Source: Ciona savignyi
Lineage: Eukaryota; Chordata; Ascidiacea; Phlebobranchia; Cionidae
NCBI GenBank assembly: GCA_000149265.1
Contig: CH003412.1
Span: 5,477,358 to 5,541,357, forward strand
DNA: 64,000 nucleotides
Direction: 5' to 3'
The notes under the pieces were generated by a model. The model made no database searches and was not told the DNA's origin. It saw only the letters and a program-made list of their open reading frames with translations. A program made the translations under genes and the position numbers. This document shows, piece by piece, positions 36,301 through 48,900 of this stretch (the stretch's first letter is position 1; every line of letters begins with the position of its first letter).

Positions 36301-39300
36301 TTCGCCCTCCCCCCTTCCAAAAAAAATGTGTTTTAATAAATAAATTTAGGTTTAATATTGTCTTAAAGTAGCAGAGCATCTAAATAATGCAAGTTTTTTA
36401 CTAAAATAATGCAAGTTTGAAATAGAAAAATAATAACTAGGTCGGGTTAAGTCCCAGCAGGGTCACAAATATCAAGAAATCAATAATGTACATGATCCAT
36501 CAAACTTTGAAGTTTTACGCCAACATCTTTATGAATTGTACAAGGATTACGGAGGAGAGGACTTGATTCTTTACCAACAGTGGAACTCAGAAGAATGGTC
36601 AATAACAGTGGACTATTCTGCTAGCAGTAATGATTTTATTAATCTTCTCGCAAATTCTATTTACGGGTTGACAGCGCAGAGCACTATTGCATTGCCAGGT
36701 GCCAGGGAAAGTATTCAAAATACAGAAAAGAAAATTTACCTGAGAACAATCTAATTGTTCGTATTAATTTTGCAGAAAATATTAAATTCACAGTACAGGA
36801 TGAAAGTCAAAGTTTTCATTGGAACACCAGCCAATGTACAATCCACCCTGTTGTTGTATATTACAAAGATGGTGAACATCTCCACTCTCACTCATTTTGT
36901 TTTATATCAGACGACCTTAATCATGATTCTGGTTTTGTGTATGAGCTGCAAAAGCCACTGGTCTCCGTGAACAGAATCAAAAACACAAATATACAAAAAT
37001 TTAGTACTTTTCTGATGGATGTGCAGGACAGTATAAAAACTCCAACAACATTTTAAATCTTTGTTTCCACTTTTCCGATTTTAATGTTAATGACTACTTC
37101 GCATGGAAAGACTCCATGTGAGGGTAATGAAGAAACTGTTAAGCGGCTGTTTACCCGTACAAGCCTGCAAATAAAAACTGGCAGTAAGCCAATTCTTACC
37201 GCTGCTGCAATTTTTAAGTACTGTAACGCAAATATAAAAGGAAAAATGTTCAATTTTATCCTGAAAGACTCGATAGTATAGAAAAGAGAACTTCTAGAAC
37301 AGCGCTACGCTCTGCGGAAAACAATCATTGGCACAAGTTTTCACTATTTTGTTCCAATGGCTTTCAACTGTGTGGGTTACAAATGAGTTAGTGAGGATAA
37401 AGAATTAACTGGAATCTACTCATTTTTTGACAATGAAGCTGTTCCAGAAGTCAAAGTGATGGATTATATAGCATGATGCTATGACAACTGCTGGTGGATT
37501 GGTCTTGTACAAGAGTTGGACAAAGGCAATGAAGATGTTAAAATTATGTTTTGTATCCACATGGACCATCTAAACACCTTTTATTGGCCAAGGGAAGGAT
37601 GACATTTGATGAGTACCCAAACAACAAATTCTTAAAACCACCATCAAATACAACTGGCAGAAACTCTAAAGAAGAAATACAAATAGTTGCAGAAAAGTTT
37701 TAAAATCGGGAGCCACATAAACAGCTTTGAACCATATTATGATTGTACCATTGTTATTAGTACTGGTATACGTAGTGTTAAATTGTACAGCCATTGTCAT
37801 ACATAATTTACTTTTTTTGATTCTTAAGAAGGGTCTGGTGTTGTGTGTTGTTTACAAAATAATATATAAATGTTCAGGTTTACCTTAGCTTTTTAAAGAA
37901 TATTGATGTGGGAAAAGTGTGGTCCTAACAAGTGTTTTAAAATTAAAATTGCAAGTTTTGCAATTAAAATTGCAAGTATTTATAAGGTAAACAAAAGGTA
38001 TTTAGCTGCTCTCTGATACTTTAGACTGTACAAAACCATATTATATTAGTTAAAACACATTTTTTTAGGATGGGGGGGGGGGCGAAAAATGTGCACTTGG
38101 GAAATTTGGTCTCAAAAAGTTATTTTAAAGTTGGCAAAGCTAATTTTTGAACTGTTTCAAGATTTCAGCTTCTTCTAACTTTTAAAAAAGATTGCATCTC
38201 AAAACTATCTTGCATACAGGAGCTACCCCCTCTAGCGTCGGGGTGGTGAAAATAATTTTAAAATCTGATTTTGACTATTTTATAATGACCCGAGGATAAA
38301 TTGGATGTGAAATTCAGCTTCCTCATACCTTTAAATACCTTAAAACAAATTTTCAGCTTTCCACATGGTTTACTTTTCGAGATATCGGCAATTAAAAGTT
38401 GTAAGTAGGCGTGCTCACCAACAATAAGCCCTCGTGTGGCCGGTTTTTCATCTTGCCGTAACTTTTGAACTGCTAGGAGTTGCGACCTCAAATTTTGTCC
38501 TAATCATTTTTCTAGGTGTTGGTACATTGTCTGAAAATCTTAGCAAAATCTGAGAGGTACGATGTACTTTTCAACTTTTTTTTGGTCAATTATAATGGAA
38601 TGACCCTACTGCTAAAAGCAAAATGACGTTAAATCACAGACAGTGGTGTACTAACCATCTATCTGCAATATATCCCCACACTGGAGAAGAAATCCCGTAG
38701 CATAAGCTTCCTATCAACATGGTGACCCCAACAATGATAGGAGACATGTTAAACTGCAAAAAATAATGTCGCTTTCATTTTAATCTATGAAATAAATCTT
38801 TATGCATTAAAAAGTGTAAAAAAATACTGTAAGTACTTTCCTAATATAAAAATAATTTTACTCCTTCCTAATATAAAAATAGTTTTACTAATATAAAATA
38901 ATTTATTTAATTTTTTACGGTTTAATATCAATATATTTCAACAATCTCTTTAATAAAATAAACAATTTGATTTACTGGTATATATAATCAAGGATGAATC
39001 AAATATATTGCCTTCGAAAAAAATGTACATTAAAAAACCTAATTAAATTGTTTGTGTTTCTGATATTGTTAGTAACAATAACCCAGTGAACAGTTTCTTA
39101 TTTTTAATCTCTAATTGCAAGTTTTAAATCATAGGTATCTTTTTAATTTCCAAGAATTTTCCAGGGTTGGGGGTTACTTTCAATAAAAGAAAACATCTTA
39201 ATAATACACAAAACACTGCAATACCTCCAATAACCCAACTGTGGGCGTGAGGTTATCTAACTATTGCCTAAGGTGTGTTAATGACCTAATTTCAAGTTAT

Positions 39301-42300
39301 AAATCATAGTGAGTTTTTTTTTTATTTCCAATAATTTTTTAAGGGTTGGAAGTTGCTTTCAATAAAAGAAAACGTCTTAATTATTCACAAAACACTGCAA
39401 TAGCTCCAATAACCCAACTGTGGGCGTGAGGTAATCTAACCTTTGCCTGTGTGTTAAAGCCCTAATTTCAAGTTTTAAATCGTAGGTATCTTTTTTTATT
39501 TTCAAGAAAAAGGGGGCTGTGTGTTAATGACCTAATTTCAAATTTTAAATCATAGAAGTTTTAGATTTCAAATATTTAAGGGTGGGAATTTATTTTTAAT
39601 AGAAAAATCCAAGAACAATGTTGCTTTCCAATATCACCTCACTGTCTAGGAAGGTGTCGAGATTTGATGCGAAGAAACTGCTCAGTGTAAACATCACTAT
39701 GATATCTATGGTGGCGATGACCGCACTTGAGTGCTTTAACAATTGAAACGGCGACACAGAAGCCACGTTGGAATCCGCTGGAAAAATGTAAATTTTTGGA
39801 TTGGATCAAAAATACCTAAAAAAATTTGATTTGAAACAAAAATACCAAAACAATTTTTTTGGATAAAATATACCTAAATAAATGGGAATTTATGGTGATA
39901 AATAAATATAGTAAACAAAATAATTTTAAACCAAATATGGAAAACTTTTTTTGGGTCCAATGTAGGGTTGCAGCTATAACTTAAAAAGATAGATAAGTCC
40001 ATAGTGTGCCAGAATATAAGAAAACAGAGTAAACAACAAAACGAAAAATTAGGCATTCTTTTATTTATGTTCTGTTTAAATATTATGCTATTTAATTGCA
40101 AAGCAAAGGTATTTTTCAGGTAGAAAACTAAAGAAATAAAGTAAAGAAATGTTAAAAACTAAAGAAATAAACTAAAGAAATAGGAAAAAAACTAAAGAAA
40201 TATCTCAACTCTCATTCATATAAAATACACTGCATTTGCTCCATTAGCCTGACTGTGAGCACAAGATATGTAGTCATACTAAGAGGCATAGTATTCTATT
40301 ACAAAATCTGTGAATAATCATGTACATATTATTGGTTCAAACTAGACACACCTGGTGAGTAGGGAAGGAGGTAGTAACACACGATCATCAGGAAAAACTG
40401 CAGAGAGCTGAGCACAATGAATGGCATCGCATAACCACCAAACTAAAATGAAAGGAAGAGATCAAGCAAAATAAAACAAAGAATGCAAACATACCAAATT
40501 AAAGTTGTGCAAAAATCTTAGCTTATTTTTTAAAACATGACAATTTTAATTTTTACTTTTGTTTTTAAAACATTATAATTTTATTTTTTTATTTTTGTTT
40601 TTAAAACATGGTAATTTTAAAAAAATAATATTTATAAAATAACAATTAAAATAATAAATTGCTCCACTTTATCTGCGCTATATTATCAACTAAAACAATT
40701 TTGTAAAAAAGAAATCTAGATGGCAAATTGACAGTTGTTAAAGCCTGCCAATTTTCAAATTAAATAAAAGATAAAATAATATCAATGAAATCATTAAGAG
40801 GTAATATAGCTAACTATGTAACTGGTGGTGGTTGGTTCTTTTAACAGCCGTTTATCGGAGAAACAAGTATAATTGTGATGCAACTCTGTTATCTTTATCT
40901 AATGTAGGTTAACCAGCTTTTTTCGCAGATTATTTTTTTATTATTTAAGCATTTTAATAATTATTTTTTTATTATTTAAGTATTTTTAATGATTATTTAG
41001 CGGATAAAAAACTAAAATAAAGAGTTAATGTCAATACATTTAAATCTGCAAACATTTGACCAAGCTAAAAAATTTAAGCAAAGTAAACACACTGGGAGTA
41101 GTGGGTTATTTTTAGCATATTTAAACACTATGGTGTTGTGTGGTTAAATGGCAGTAAATATTTGTTATCTTGTGTTTGCGCAATTTCTCGACAAAGTGAA
41201 ATTTCCTGCAGGTTGTTTACTCGTGCGAATATCTGTTTACACAAAGACGAACAAACAGTTTAGTTTTGACATTTTAAGTTTTCATTTTAAACACTTTTGG
41301 TCTGTCACCAAAGTGCAACAGAAATCGAAAGTAACTTCAGTTGTAATATTGTAGTCATAAAATAACAGAACTTAGATGGCGAAATTCCATAACAACTTGA
41401 GTCAAAAACACCCAGCTCTAAAAATATATTTTCGCTTTTTAAAACCACCGGTTCAATTCCAAAAGGGAAAAACGGGTATGGAACCAAACAAAAAGCTTTA
41501 CAAACTTCGAACAGCATCCCGTAATACAATTTGAGTAAATAACACGCAGCTCTAAGAATCAACTTATGCTTTTTAAAACCACCGGTTCAAGGGGGCAAAC
41601 GAGCATAAAACCAAACAAAAAAATTCAACAAACCTCAAAGACCATCCNNNNNNNNNNNNNNNNNNNNNNNNNNNNNNNNNNNNNNNNNNNNNNNNNNNNN
41701 NNNNNNNNNNNNNNNNNNNNNNNNNNNNNNNNNNNNNNNNNNNNNNNAGTTCCAAGAATAACTTATGCTTTTTAAATTTCCCAACAAGGGGAAACGAGCA
41801 TAAAACCAAACAAAAAATTCAACAATCTTAAGCAAAAACACCAACCAGGGGTCCAATCATCCTTCCAAAAATTTACAAAAAAAATTCACAAACCTTACAA
41901 AAACTTCACAAACAAAAACTTTACAAAAAAAATTCACAAACCTTACAAAAACTTCACAAACAAAAACTTCACAAAAAAAATTCACAAACCTCACAAACTC
42001 TTTACAAACAAAAATCCAACAAACCTCGAAAAGCATCCCGCCAACCAGGGGTCCAATCATCCCTCCGATGCTCACCAGAGTCTCCGACATCCCAACCACC
42101 GTGATCGAGCGATCCTCGAACTCGCTGAAGATGATCGCGTACATGGCCGTGTACGCCAGGTTGCACCCGAAGCCCATCAGACCCCGACTCGCAATGCTCA
42201 GCACGTAGAACGGCGTCAAAGCGGTCTGGTCTAAGAACCTGGGTTCATTATTGTTAAAAGTTAATTAAATATAAGGAATTTAAACATTTATTAATGGTAA

Positions 42301-45204
42301 AAGCTAAAATGTACAAAATTTTAATAGAACGGTGTTATAGTACCAAGAGTGGTAATTTAAAATTTTGTTTTATTTTTTTACTCAACATATTTCACACATT
42401 TCTATAAAGAATGTATAAGGTTAATTTATGGTTACCTTAAAAGGTCATTTCAGTTAAATTATGAATAAAAGCTAAAAATTGTTTAACTTGTATATAAGTA
42501 TGAAACTATGAACAAAATTAAATGGAACGGTGTCACAGTATTAAAAGTGGTTAATTTAATTTCTTTTTTTAGTCAGATATATTATTTTCTTTCCTATCCT
42601 AACTATTTACACCTAACATGTTATCGCTACTGTCTTTGTAAGTTTGGCAATATATTCCATTATTTGTACCCTTGGAATGGGTACCTTTAATTACTAAAGG
42701 ATCGCTTGGATCGCTAAAAGCCCTTGGATAGCTATGGAAATTAATTCTAACCCTCCCAAACATGAATCTTAACCCCAAAAGTAACCCTTAGCCCAACCCT
42801 AACATTAATATCATAATCTTGGTTTTAGTGTGAAGTTTCCCTTTTTCAGTTTTACCCCTAGACTTTTGTAATTACAAGTAAAGTAAGCGCTCCAAGCGAA
42901 CCTGTAGTAATTAGAGTTACCGCTTGGAATCACTATATTTCCCAAAAGAAAAAGCATATACAATAAACTGGTCTGTAACATAATGTGTTTGTTCCATTTC
43001 TAAATTTAACAACAATTCTCACCCAAAACATATCAGCGCGCCAGCATTGAAGAACATTCCAGAAAGAACACAAAACTTGGTCCCAATCTTTACCAACTGT
43101 TGCAAAAAATAAGGAAGATAATGAATAAAATGTCAACAACATCTCAATACTGTTGTTAGCTAGGAGTATCCTTATCCGTATTAATTTGGTTTCTAGATTT
43201 ATTCTAATCAATAATTTTGGATCTAGTGTTTTAGACTGCTCTGAAATAAACTTGAAGATTAAGCAGTCTGCTTTTAGCAGTCAGCAAATATAGTTGTTAA
43301 GGAAATATGGCATGTGGGTGTAAAATATCCTAGTCTACATGAGCTTTCTTGTGTGCACATGAGCGATTGCAGTTTGCTTGATAACGCTTTGTTTAACAAA
43401 TTATTTCACACCATTAAGATGAGTTGACAGTTGTTATGTGTTGTTATGTGTCTGGCACACAGACAAGCGTAAACCAGGAACCCGTTTCACGGTACTTAAC
43501 TGCAACCCGATAGGGTTAGACATGTGATATTCACTAAGGGTGGAGCATGAAGGGGTAGAATGGTAAAAAAACACTTAACAACAAGAAAAAAATATTAAAA
43601 TAAAAACACAAATGCAATTGTAACAATAAAAATATATGTGATAAAAATCCACTTACAATGGTTCCTGCCACTAAAGCAGCAAAAATACCGGAGATAGAAT
43701 AAGAAGCAAAGACCAACCCAATCTCACCAGGACTTAAACCTTTATTTGCTGCCTGCAGAAAAATAAGGACCTTATACCGCACAGTAGCCTACTGCACATA
43801 AGTTATATCTTAGATGACAAAATACCAGTATAATTCAATAGTATGGACGGGTCCATGTTAGCGTATGGACCAGACATAGGCCACAGAAAGTCCCATTACT
43901 TTAAAAATACCAGTAGTAGCCGTATGAATTTACCTAAATGAATTCTTGTGAGTGTTGTGGCACCACTTCACTTTTTGACGATACCAATAATCTGGAAATC
44001 TACCCATTTGTTAAGCCCAATGAAAGGAAAAACAAAAGTCAACACCGCACCATTGATCACACGGTCAGTTAGGACTCATGAGATATGGCATTGTGAAACC
44101 TAACATATAAGATGGTAATGTTCTCTCGACTTTATTGCTGAATAAAGGCTTTGTTTATTCAATATCAAATAAATGGTTTGACTCTTGCAGAGGTTGAGGT
44201 AGCATTTTGAAGTCAGATAACACGGTGTTGTACCATTGCGATATCGTTTATTTAATTTTAAACAATATTTTAAGTGGTTTAAAAATAATGCTATTCAATT
44301 CTTACCACAACCGGGAAAAATGTAGCGATCGCAGAATATCCAAGAATTTCTGTGATAGAAAGAAGCACCAAGGAGAGAAAAACTTTAAGCTTCCTCAGTG
44401 TGAATCCAAAATAAAGTTTCACTACTTCCTGGGGCATTCCATTTTCTTCGTCTTTCTGAAAGGAAAAAATGGAGTATGGGTAGTTTGATTTTATAACAGA
44501 TGTCCTGGTAAGTGACAAGATGTATCACCTTCCTTACCCCACACACACATTTTTAAAGAATATTAGCAATATTTAAGTTGGCATTAAAAAAACATGGTGA
44601 ATCTGATTAACCCATGTTCACAGTCTATTACCGGGGCTATTTCAGTGTGTAAATTAAATGAACTTTAACGTTTTTTGTTTCACTGATTTAGTTATCTTGG
44701 TTTTGAATGTTCCTTACATGAAACAGACATTACATTTGTTTAGTTATAGCGATTAATTCAAAAAGTTCATGAAATTACCGTTATTTGTACAAGAAATACT
44801 AGGTTGCCGCAAGAGTAGTGTTAAATACACATTGCTACAATGTCCACATGCGTAGTAAAATTTTCATAACAGTTAACTTCATTCTTTACCTGGGTAGGCA
44901 TGGTTTCAGGTACTGGTGGTGTATTTTCGTCATCATCAAAAACCTCCTCAAGATCCGCGGTATATTGTTCTTGCTGAGTTTTATGATTGCTTCCATAATC
45001 AGGCGTACCTAGATAGTCCGGGCGAAAACTGCTAAGAGGGCCGCTGTCGCCATGCAGCGAATAAGATAAGGAACTGTGTCGTCTATAGAAAGGAATTGAT
45101 CGTCCGGTCTTTAATTTTGCTTGCTCTTGTCGCTGCGAATTTTCTGTGACGTCATTTTCCTTCTCTGCGATATGATCGCCGTGCGCGTACCCGTTCGGTT
45201 CCAT
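33327..45204 (-). CDS. SLC18B1-like MFS transporter (11 exons, 554 aa)
   Basis: Exons, 5' to 3' on the minus strand: 45204-44890, 44455-44306, 43752-43657, 43096-43023, 42238-42025, 40442-40352, 39777-39638, 38753-38656, 35433-35233, 34004-33833, 33440-33327. All phases close and the total is 1665 nt. A roughly 115-residue hydrophilic N-terminus (MEPNGYAHGD...) precedes about 12 hydrophobic segments. Family cues: GLSPGEIGLVFASYSISG, IGTKFCVLSGMFF, SRGLMGFGCNLAYTAMYA, GGMIGPLVGGMLFE|FGGYAMPF, WGYIADRW and GDISGPLLGGVL. This is the pattern of the major facilitator SLC18 branch, closest by memory to SLC18B1, a vesicular polyamine transporter. Substrate is not shown by the sequence. The intron between exons 8 and 9 holds a 2.8-kb transposon, that between 9 and 10 a hAT-like element, and the one after exon 5 an assembly gap. 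An upstream in-frame ATG at 45237 is possible; 45204 is preferred because an acceptor-like TTAGCAG ends two bases before it. Confidence 0.85.
33485..33715 (+). mobile_element. SINE copy (transporter intron 10)
   Basis: Forward copy from AGTCTGGTGG to GAATATCCTATCATA with a deleted 3' body. It is antisense to the transporter gene. Confidence 0.75.
34030..34320. mobile_element. Rearranged SINE copy (transporter intron 9)
   Basis: A reversed end at 34030-34110 is fused to a forward body at 34112-34320 that ends ATTATCCTATCCTA. Confidence 0.7.
34345..35163. mobile_element. hAT-type non-autonomous element, 819 bp
   Basis: Ends CAGGGATGTCCAACC (34345) and GGTTGGACATCCCTG (35163) are perfect 15-bp inverses. 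The target-site duplication TCCCAACA is exact at 34337-34344 and 35164-35171. GGGCCGCA motifs lie near both ends. A 78-codon open frame inside resembles no transposase I know. Confidence 0.93.
35791..38606. mobile_element. DNA transposon with ~545-bp inverted ends and decayed ORF
   Basis: Starts GGGTCATTCCATTATA and ends with its inverse (TATAATGGAATGACCC), flanked by TACT on both sides (35787-35790, 38607-38610). Arms of about 545 bp (35791-36336, 38059-38606) are nearly identical: the 77-codon frames inside them differ at two residues. The centre holds a broken transposase-like protein. It lies in transporter intron 8. Superfamily not assigned. Confidence 0.88.
36465..37281 (+). pseudogene. 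Broken transposase-like reading frame
   Basis: Three overlapping or adjacent frames: about 36465-36754 (WNSEEWSITVDYSAS), 36743-37056 (FHWNTSQCTIHPVVVYYKDG; ISDDLNHDS) and 37064-37281 (TTSHGKTPCEG...ETVKRL). The HGKxxCxG...KR pattern recurs in transposon-borne proteins in many invertebrate genomes, as I recall. Stops and frame changes make it non-functional. Confidence 0.7.
39117..39600. repeat. Tandem repeat of ~180 bp containing a SINE piece
   Basis: Two full copies and a part copy, each with CAAGTTTTAAATCATAGG, CTTTCAATAAAAGAAAAC and a 3' SINE segment (CACTGCAATAGCTCCAATAA; GTGGGCGTGAGG). The SINE piece was amplified with its flank. Confidence 0.8.
40128..40205. repeat. AACTAAAGAAATA low-complexity repeat
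   Basis: Several copies of ACTAAAGAAATA in transporter intron 6. Confidence 0.7.
41400..42010. repeat. Degenerate repeats of the exon 5 splice-donor region
   Basis: Repeated blocks (TTATGCTTTTTAAAACCACC; GAGCATAAAACCAAAC; AACAAACCTC) flank the N gap. Some contain copies of the end of transporter exon 5, e.g. CCAACCAGGGGTCCAATCAT at 41842 and again inside the exon near 42043. A 30-35-bp array (TTCACAAACCTTACAAAAAC) fills 41870-42015. Confidence 0.75.
41648..41747. other. Assembly gap (100 N)
   Basis: Exactly 100 unknown bases inside the repeat block, a placeholder length. True size unknown. Confidence 1.
42691..42930. mobile_element. Small TIR element (transporter intron 4)
   Basis: Left AATTACTAAAGGATCGCTTGG and right CCAAGCGAACCTGTAGTAATT are inverse repeats with a few mismatches. 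The interior has CTTAACCCCAAAAGTAACCC. Similar end motifs occur inside the 551-1242 element. Confidence 0.7.
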
Positions 45205-45974
45205 ATCTGCTAAGCTTACTAAAATGTACTGCTGCATACAACAAAAAGTTTAAGTCAGAACACTTTTTACTTTCACTTTTATTTCGTTGGACGTGCAATC
45301 AATCATGCAGTCGTTACCAAGTACCGTTGGCTGTGTCAGACGCGGCCCTTTAAATATCTCAAGCCTGTCTAAACAAGACCCGGTCCTACGAAATTGCGAA
45401 ATACCGGCCGTCGTGGGTGACATCGTTTTAACTAGCGCTAGCACTGTTTAAACACCGGGCCTAGTAACTTCGCCGCACACGTTAAAGATCCCACGCTGCA
45501 GACATGCTATGTAAACGTGATCGCTCAGCGGTAGATAGATTGCGCAACAAAGATTCAACTCCTTTCACCGCGAACCTTAAGTACGAACTGATTAAGAGCT
45601 GCAAAATCGCTTAGCCTGCAGTAAATCTAACCATAAAATGGCACAATACGTGGTTAACGTTAGAGAAACCGCAATATTCCATTTAAATTCTTTATTACCT
45701 CAAGCAATAAATCCCATATAAGATAAATGCCGAAATGAGCTCTAAGCGTGTATAAAGCCATAAAGCATCGTCAATCAATTGAAAATAGTACCTCGCTCTA
45801 ACAAATGGGAATATTTATTTCGGGCATTGCCGAAACTTTCTTTCCACCTCATTTTGTTTATTGGATACGCTCCATTGCAAACAAACACGTGCTGCGAACC
45901 AGCTGATTTAAAAGCACGTGTTCCTCAATTGCCGCAAGAAGTTCCAATTTTGCAAAATTTGTTCAGTTAACAAG
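45205..45974. promoter_or_regulatory. Divergent promoter region, transporter / DNMT3
   Basis: 770 bp separate two head-to-head start codons (45204 minus, 45975 plus). It is less AT-rich than the introns and free of SINEs. No TATA box is obvious. AAATTTGTTCAG, a possible acceptor, lies ten bases before the DNMT3 ATG. Confidence 0.5.
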
Positions 45975-48900
45975 ATGTGGCAATTACAAAAACGGCCTCG
46001 AAAAAAACCGACGTTTTACGAAGCAGGAATTAAGAAGAAACAGTAAGCTACAAGTGTTACACTAAATAGCTTTGGGCTTTACAATGTTAGCATCAACTAA
46101 CAGACTAATTTAAAAGTCGATCATTTGCATTATTTATTAATTGTTGTTTATTTAAGCAAGCATACAATGCAATAACATATACCAGAAATATTCTCTTTAA
46201 CCAAGGGATCCTGAGAAAAACATCACATCCAAGAAAAACGAAAGTGCAAAAGAATTGAATTTGCACAAAAACATCACACTTCAGCCTGAGAGACGAATTA
46301 TTCCAAGAGAAGATTTGGTAGGAAAATTACTTTTGTACTAAAAAACAATAACATTACAATGGCAAATGACGTGTACTTGTTATTTTTACAAATTGCGAAA
46401 ATGCCTACTTCAGTAAATTAGACAAGCAATACCTAACAACCAATTGTTTAATCTTAACCATTCACTTAATGGTAGTTGATTGTATCCTTGCACATGGCTC
46501 TTAGCGAAGATCGCCTGAACCAAGTAAATCATGGCTTAAACTAAAACCAGAGAAACCTCTTAACTCTTTCCGTCCCAACTCGCCATATATGGCGAGTTGG
46601 TGGGAAAACATGGTATCCCGCCTGTACATAAATGGATGCAAATCTAAAAAAAGATTTCTCCGCAATGCGTAATGGAGATATATAGAGACCTCAGCTATGG
46701 CTCATTCGATCAAGGAAACCCTATATTTTATTCTCTGTAATTTTCGTGGAGAAATATTAAATATGCGAGGAGTGATAGCCTTTCTTTTTCAAGGCTTCGC
46801 CTCTTATTTCTATCGATTTTACACGAATTTACAAGTGATTAACTCAGCCAATAGGAGTCGCGTTAAGTTGCGGAGAAGCTCTTTTTGTCAAGCAAGTCTT
46901 TCTTTACATTCTCTGTGAATTTCGTGCCGTTGAGAAAAAAAGGAGAGCGTTGGTGACGTTTTCGCAGCAGGCGTTTATGCTCGTGTTCACCAAAGCATGA
47001 ATCCAGCTGGGCCTGCTGAGCGCACGATAAAGAAAAAGGCGGCGAGACTAGCTAGTTCGGTGTGCCCTGCTTTGAAGAATATTGGATATAGTATTTGTGT
47101 TTGTTTGCTTTTGTATGCCCTTTTTACACTTCCTTCACTGTTCTTATTTATACTTTTTACTATTTTAGTTCTACAAAACTAAAAACTTCAATGCGTTTTG
47201 GTTCAATTTTTCATAATATAGTTAGAATAAAGGAAAATTTCAATTAGGAATAGTAAAAAAACTACTGAAGATACAAATACAGTTCAAATTTTCCTGAGTA
47301 CAAAAACTATTAGACAATCTACATTCTAATTTTCATATCATTTGGGCATACCAATAATTAGTGAGTATTTCGTTTGTCAGTGCACCTCAAGAATTTTCAA
47401 AGTCGAGCAGAATTTTCTTTACATAAAAAGTGGTGTTCACTAAAGTTTACATAATATATTCTTTATTGAAGGTAGATTCTAGGTGTGCGGTTTGTTTAAA
47501 AGAGGGATAAATTATCTTTCCAACCATACTAAATATTAAATCATAGCATAAATTTGAGAAAAACTGTGCTAATTTGAAAATGACCAAAAATTGTAAAAAA
47601 CACTGCGGGACAGCATGTTTAAATTAATGCATTTGGCCGGGAGTGAAAGAGTTAATCATTTACAAATACAACACACTACAATAGCTGTGGTAACCCAGCT
47701 GCCAGGCACCAGGTGTTCTGATGGTTGTCGTATGATAATGTTTTTATTTATGGGGATAACTTTGTTTACTTTTTTTACTTGAGATAAAACACCATCGACT
47801 AACCTAGCATTTCAATACAACTTAACTGAAACAATTTTGATTCCATATTTACAGCAACTGCATATCACCTAATGCATGCCCCTTGAGATCATTTTGTTAA
47901 CCCCACATTACCTTATTGATACCTACCACCTTATGATGTCACTGACGTTTAAAGCAGTTTTTGTTCAGTATCACATTACAACCCAACAAGTTATAGTAAA
48001 TAGAAATTAATATTCATGTTTATCCCCGGGAATGGGAAAACCAAGGGGCTTAATACACGAGCAATCGTCAGATCACCTCGTGCCCACCGTCGGGTTACCG
48101 GAGCTATTGCAGTGTGTTGTATATGATAGACACGTTCCTTTAGTAGAACCCATTAATCTGTTGGGTTCAGGCAATGTTCATAAAGTGCCTTGCCCAAGGA
48201 CACAACCGACTAGCTAGCGACCAGTTTCGCACCTGCAACCTTTCGATTGAAAGGCGACGCACTTAACCAGCCGGAATTCTGCTGGTTTGTCGTCGATTTA
48301 GGGTAGGTTTTTTACATGGTTGGAATGGAGAGTTCTATATGATGGGTTCAGGTCGCAGCGAATCATGGGAATTAGCCTAAGCCAGTAAAACTCTATTGAA
48401 AAACCATGGTCCCACACAACTGTTGACATTTGTTCATCTGAAATTTTTTTTTACCCTTGGGGTAACATAAGTATTATTAGCTACTGCTTTGTAAACAGGT
48501 ATGACATAAATCAACCTGGACTTGATCAAGTTAATACGAAATGAGCAGCTGCATTTGCTGTGACAATTCTGGCTGTAGGGTGGTTTGACAATTAGCCATG
48601 TTATAACTTGTGATGAAAAATGTGGTAACACTTATGGTCAAACATATGCTAAAAATGAAAAAAACCTACGTAAAATAATAGGAAATTGCCACATAACAGA
48701 TAAATGTGCTTACTACAAAGTAACGTTTTAGGGGATTTTATTAACGATACAGACTGAATGACACTACTATGCAAAACCCTTTGTTTCAACACCAGTCATA
48801 ACAACAGATTTTCCCCACCACTATCGGATAAAATCAGTATCTTGCACCCTCAATAAAATATTATGACAGTTGGTGTGGGGAAAGTGCAGAGGATTTGGTT

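Noticed and set aside
41566..41856. Open frames running through the N gap
   Set aside because: They depend on unknown bases and on repeated exon fragments.
45250..45444. 64-codon minus-strand frame upstream of the transporter
   Set aside because: No similarity, no splice link to the transporter's exon 1; probably leader or promoter sequence.
46697..47182. Two short frames in DNMT3 intron 2
   Set aside because: They lie inside the TTAA element and show no transposase or cellular protein features.
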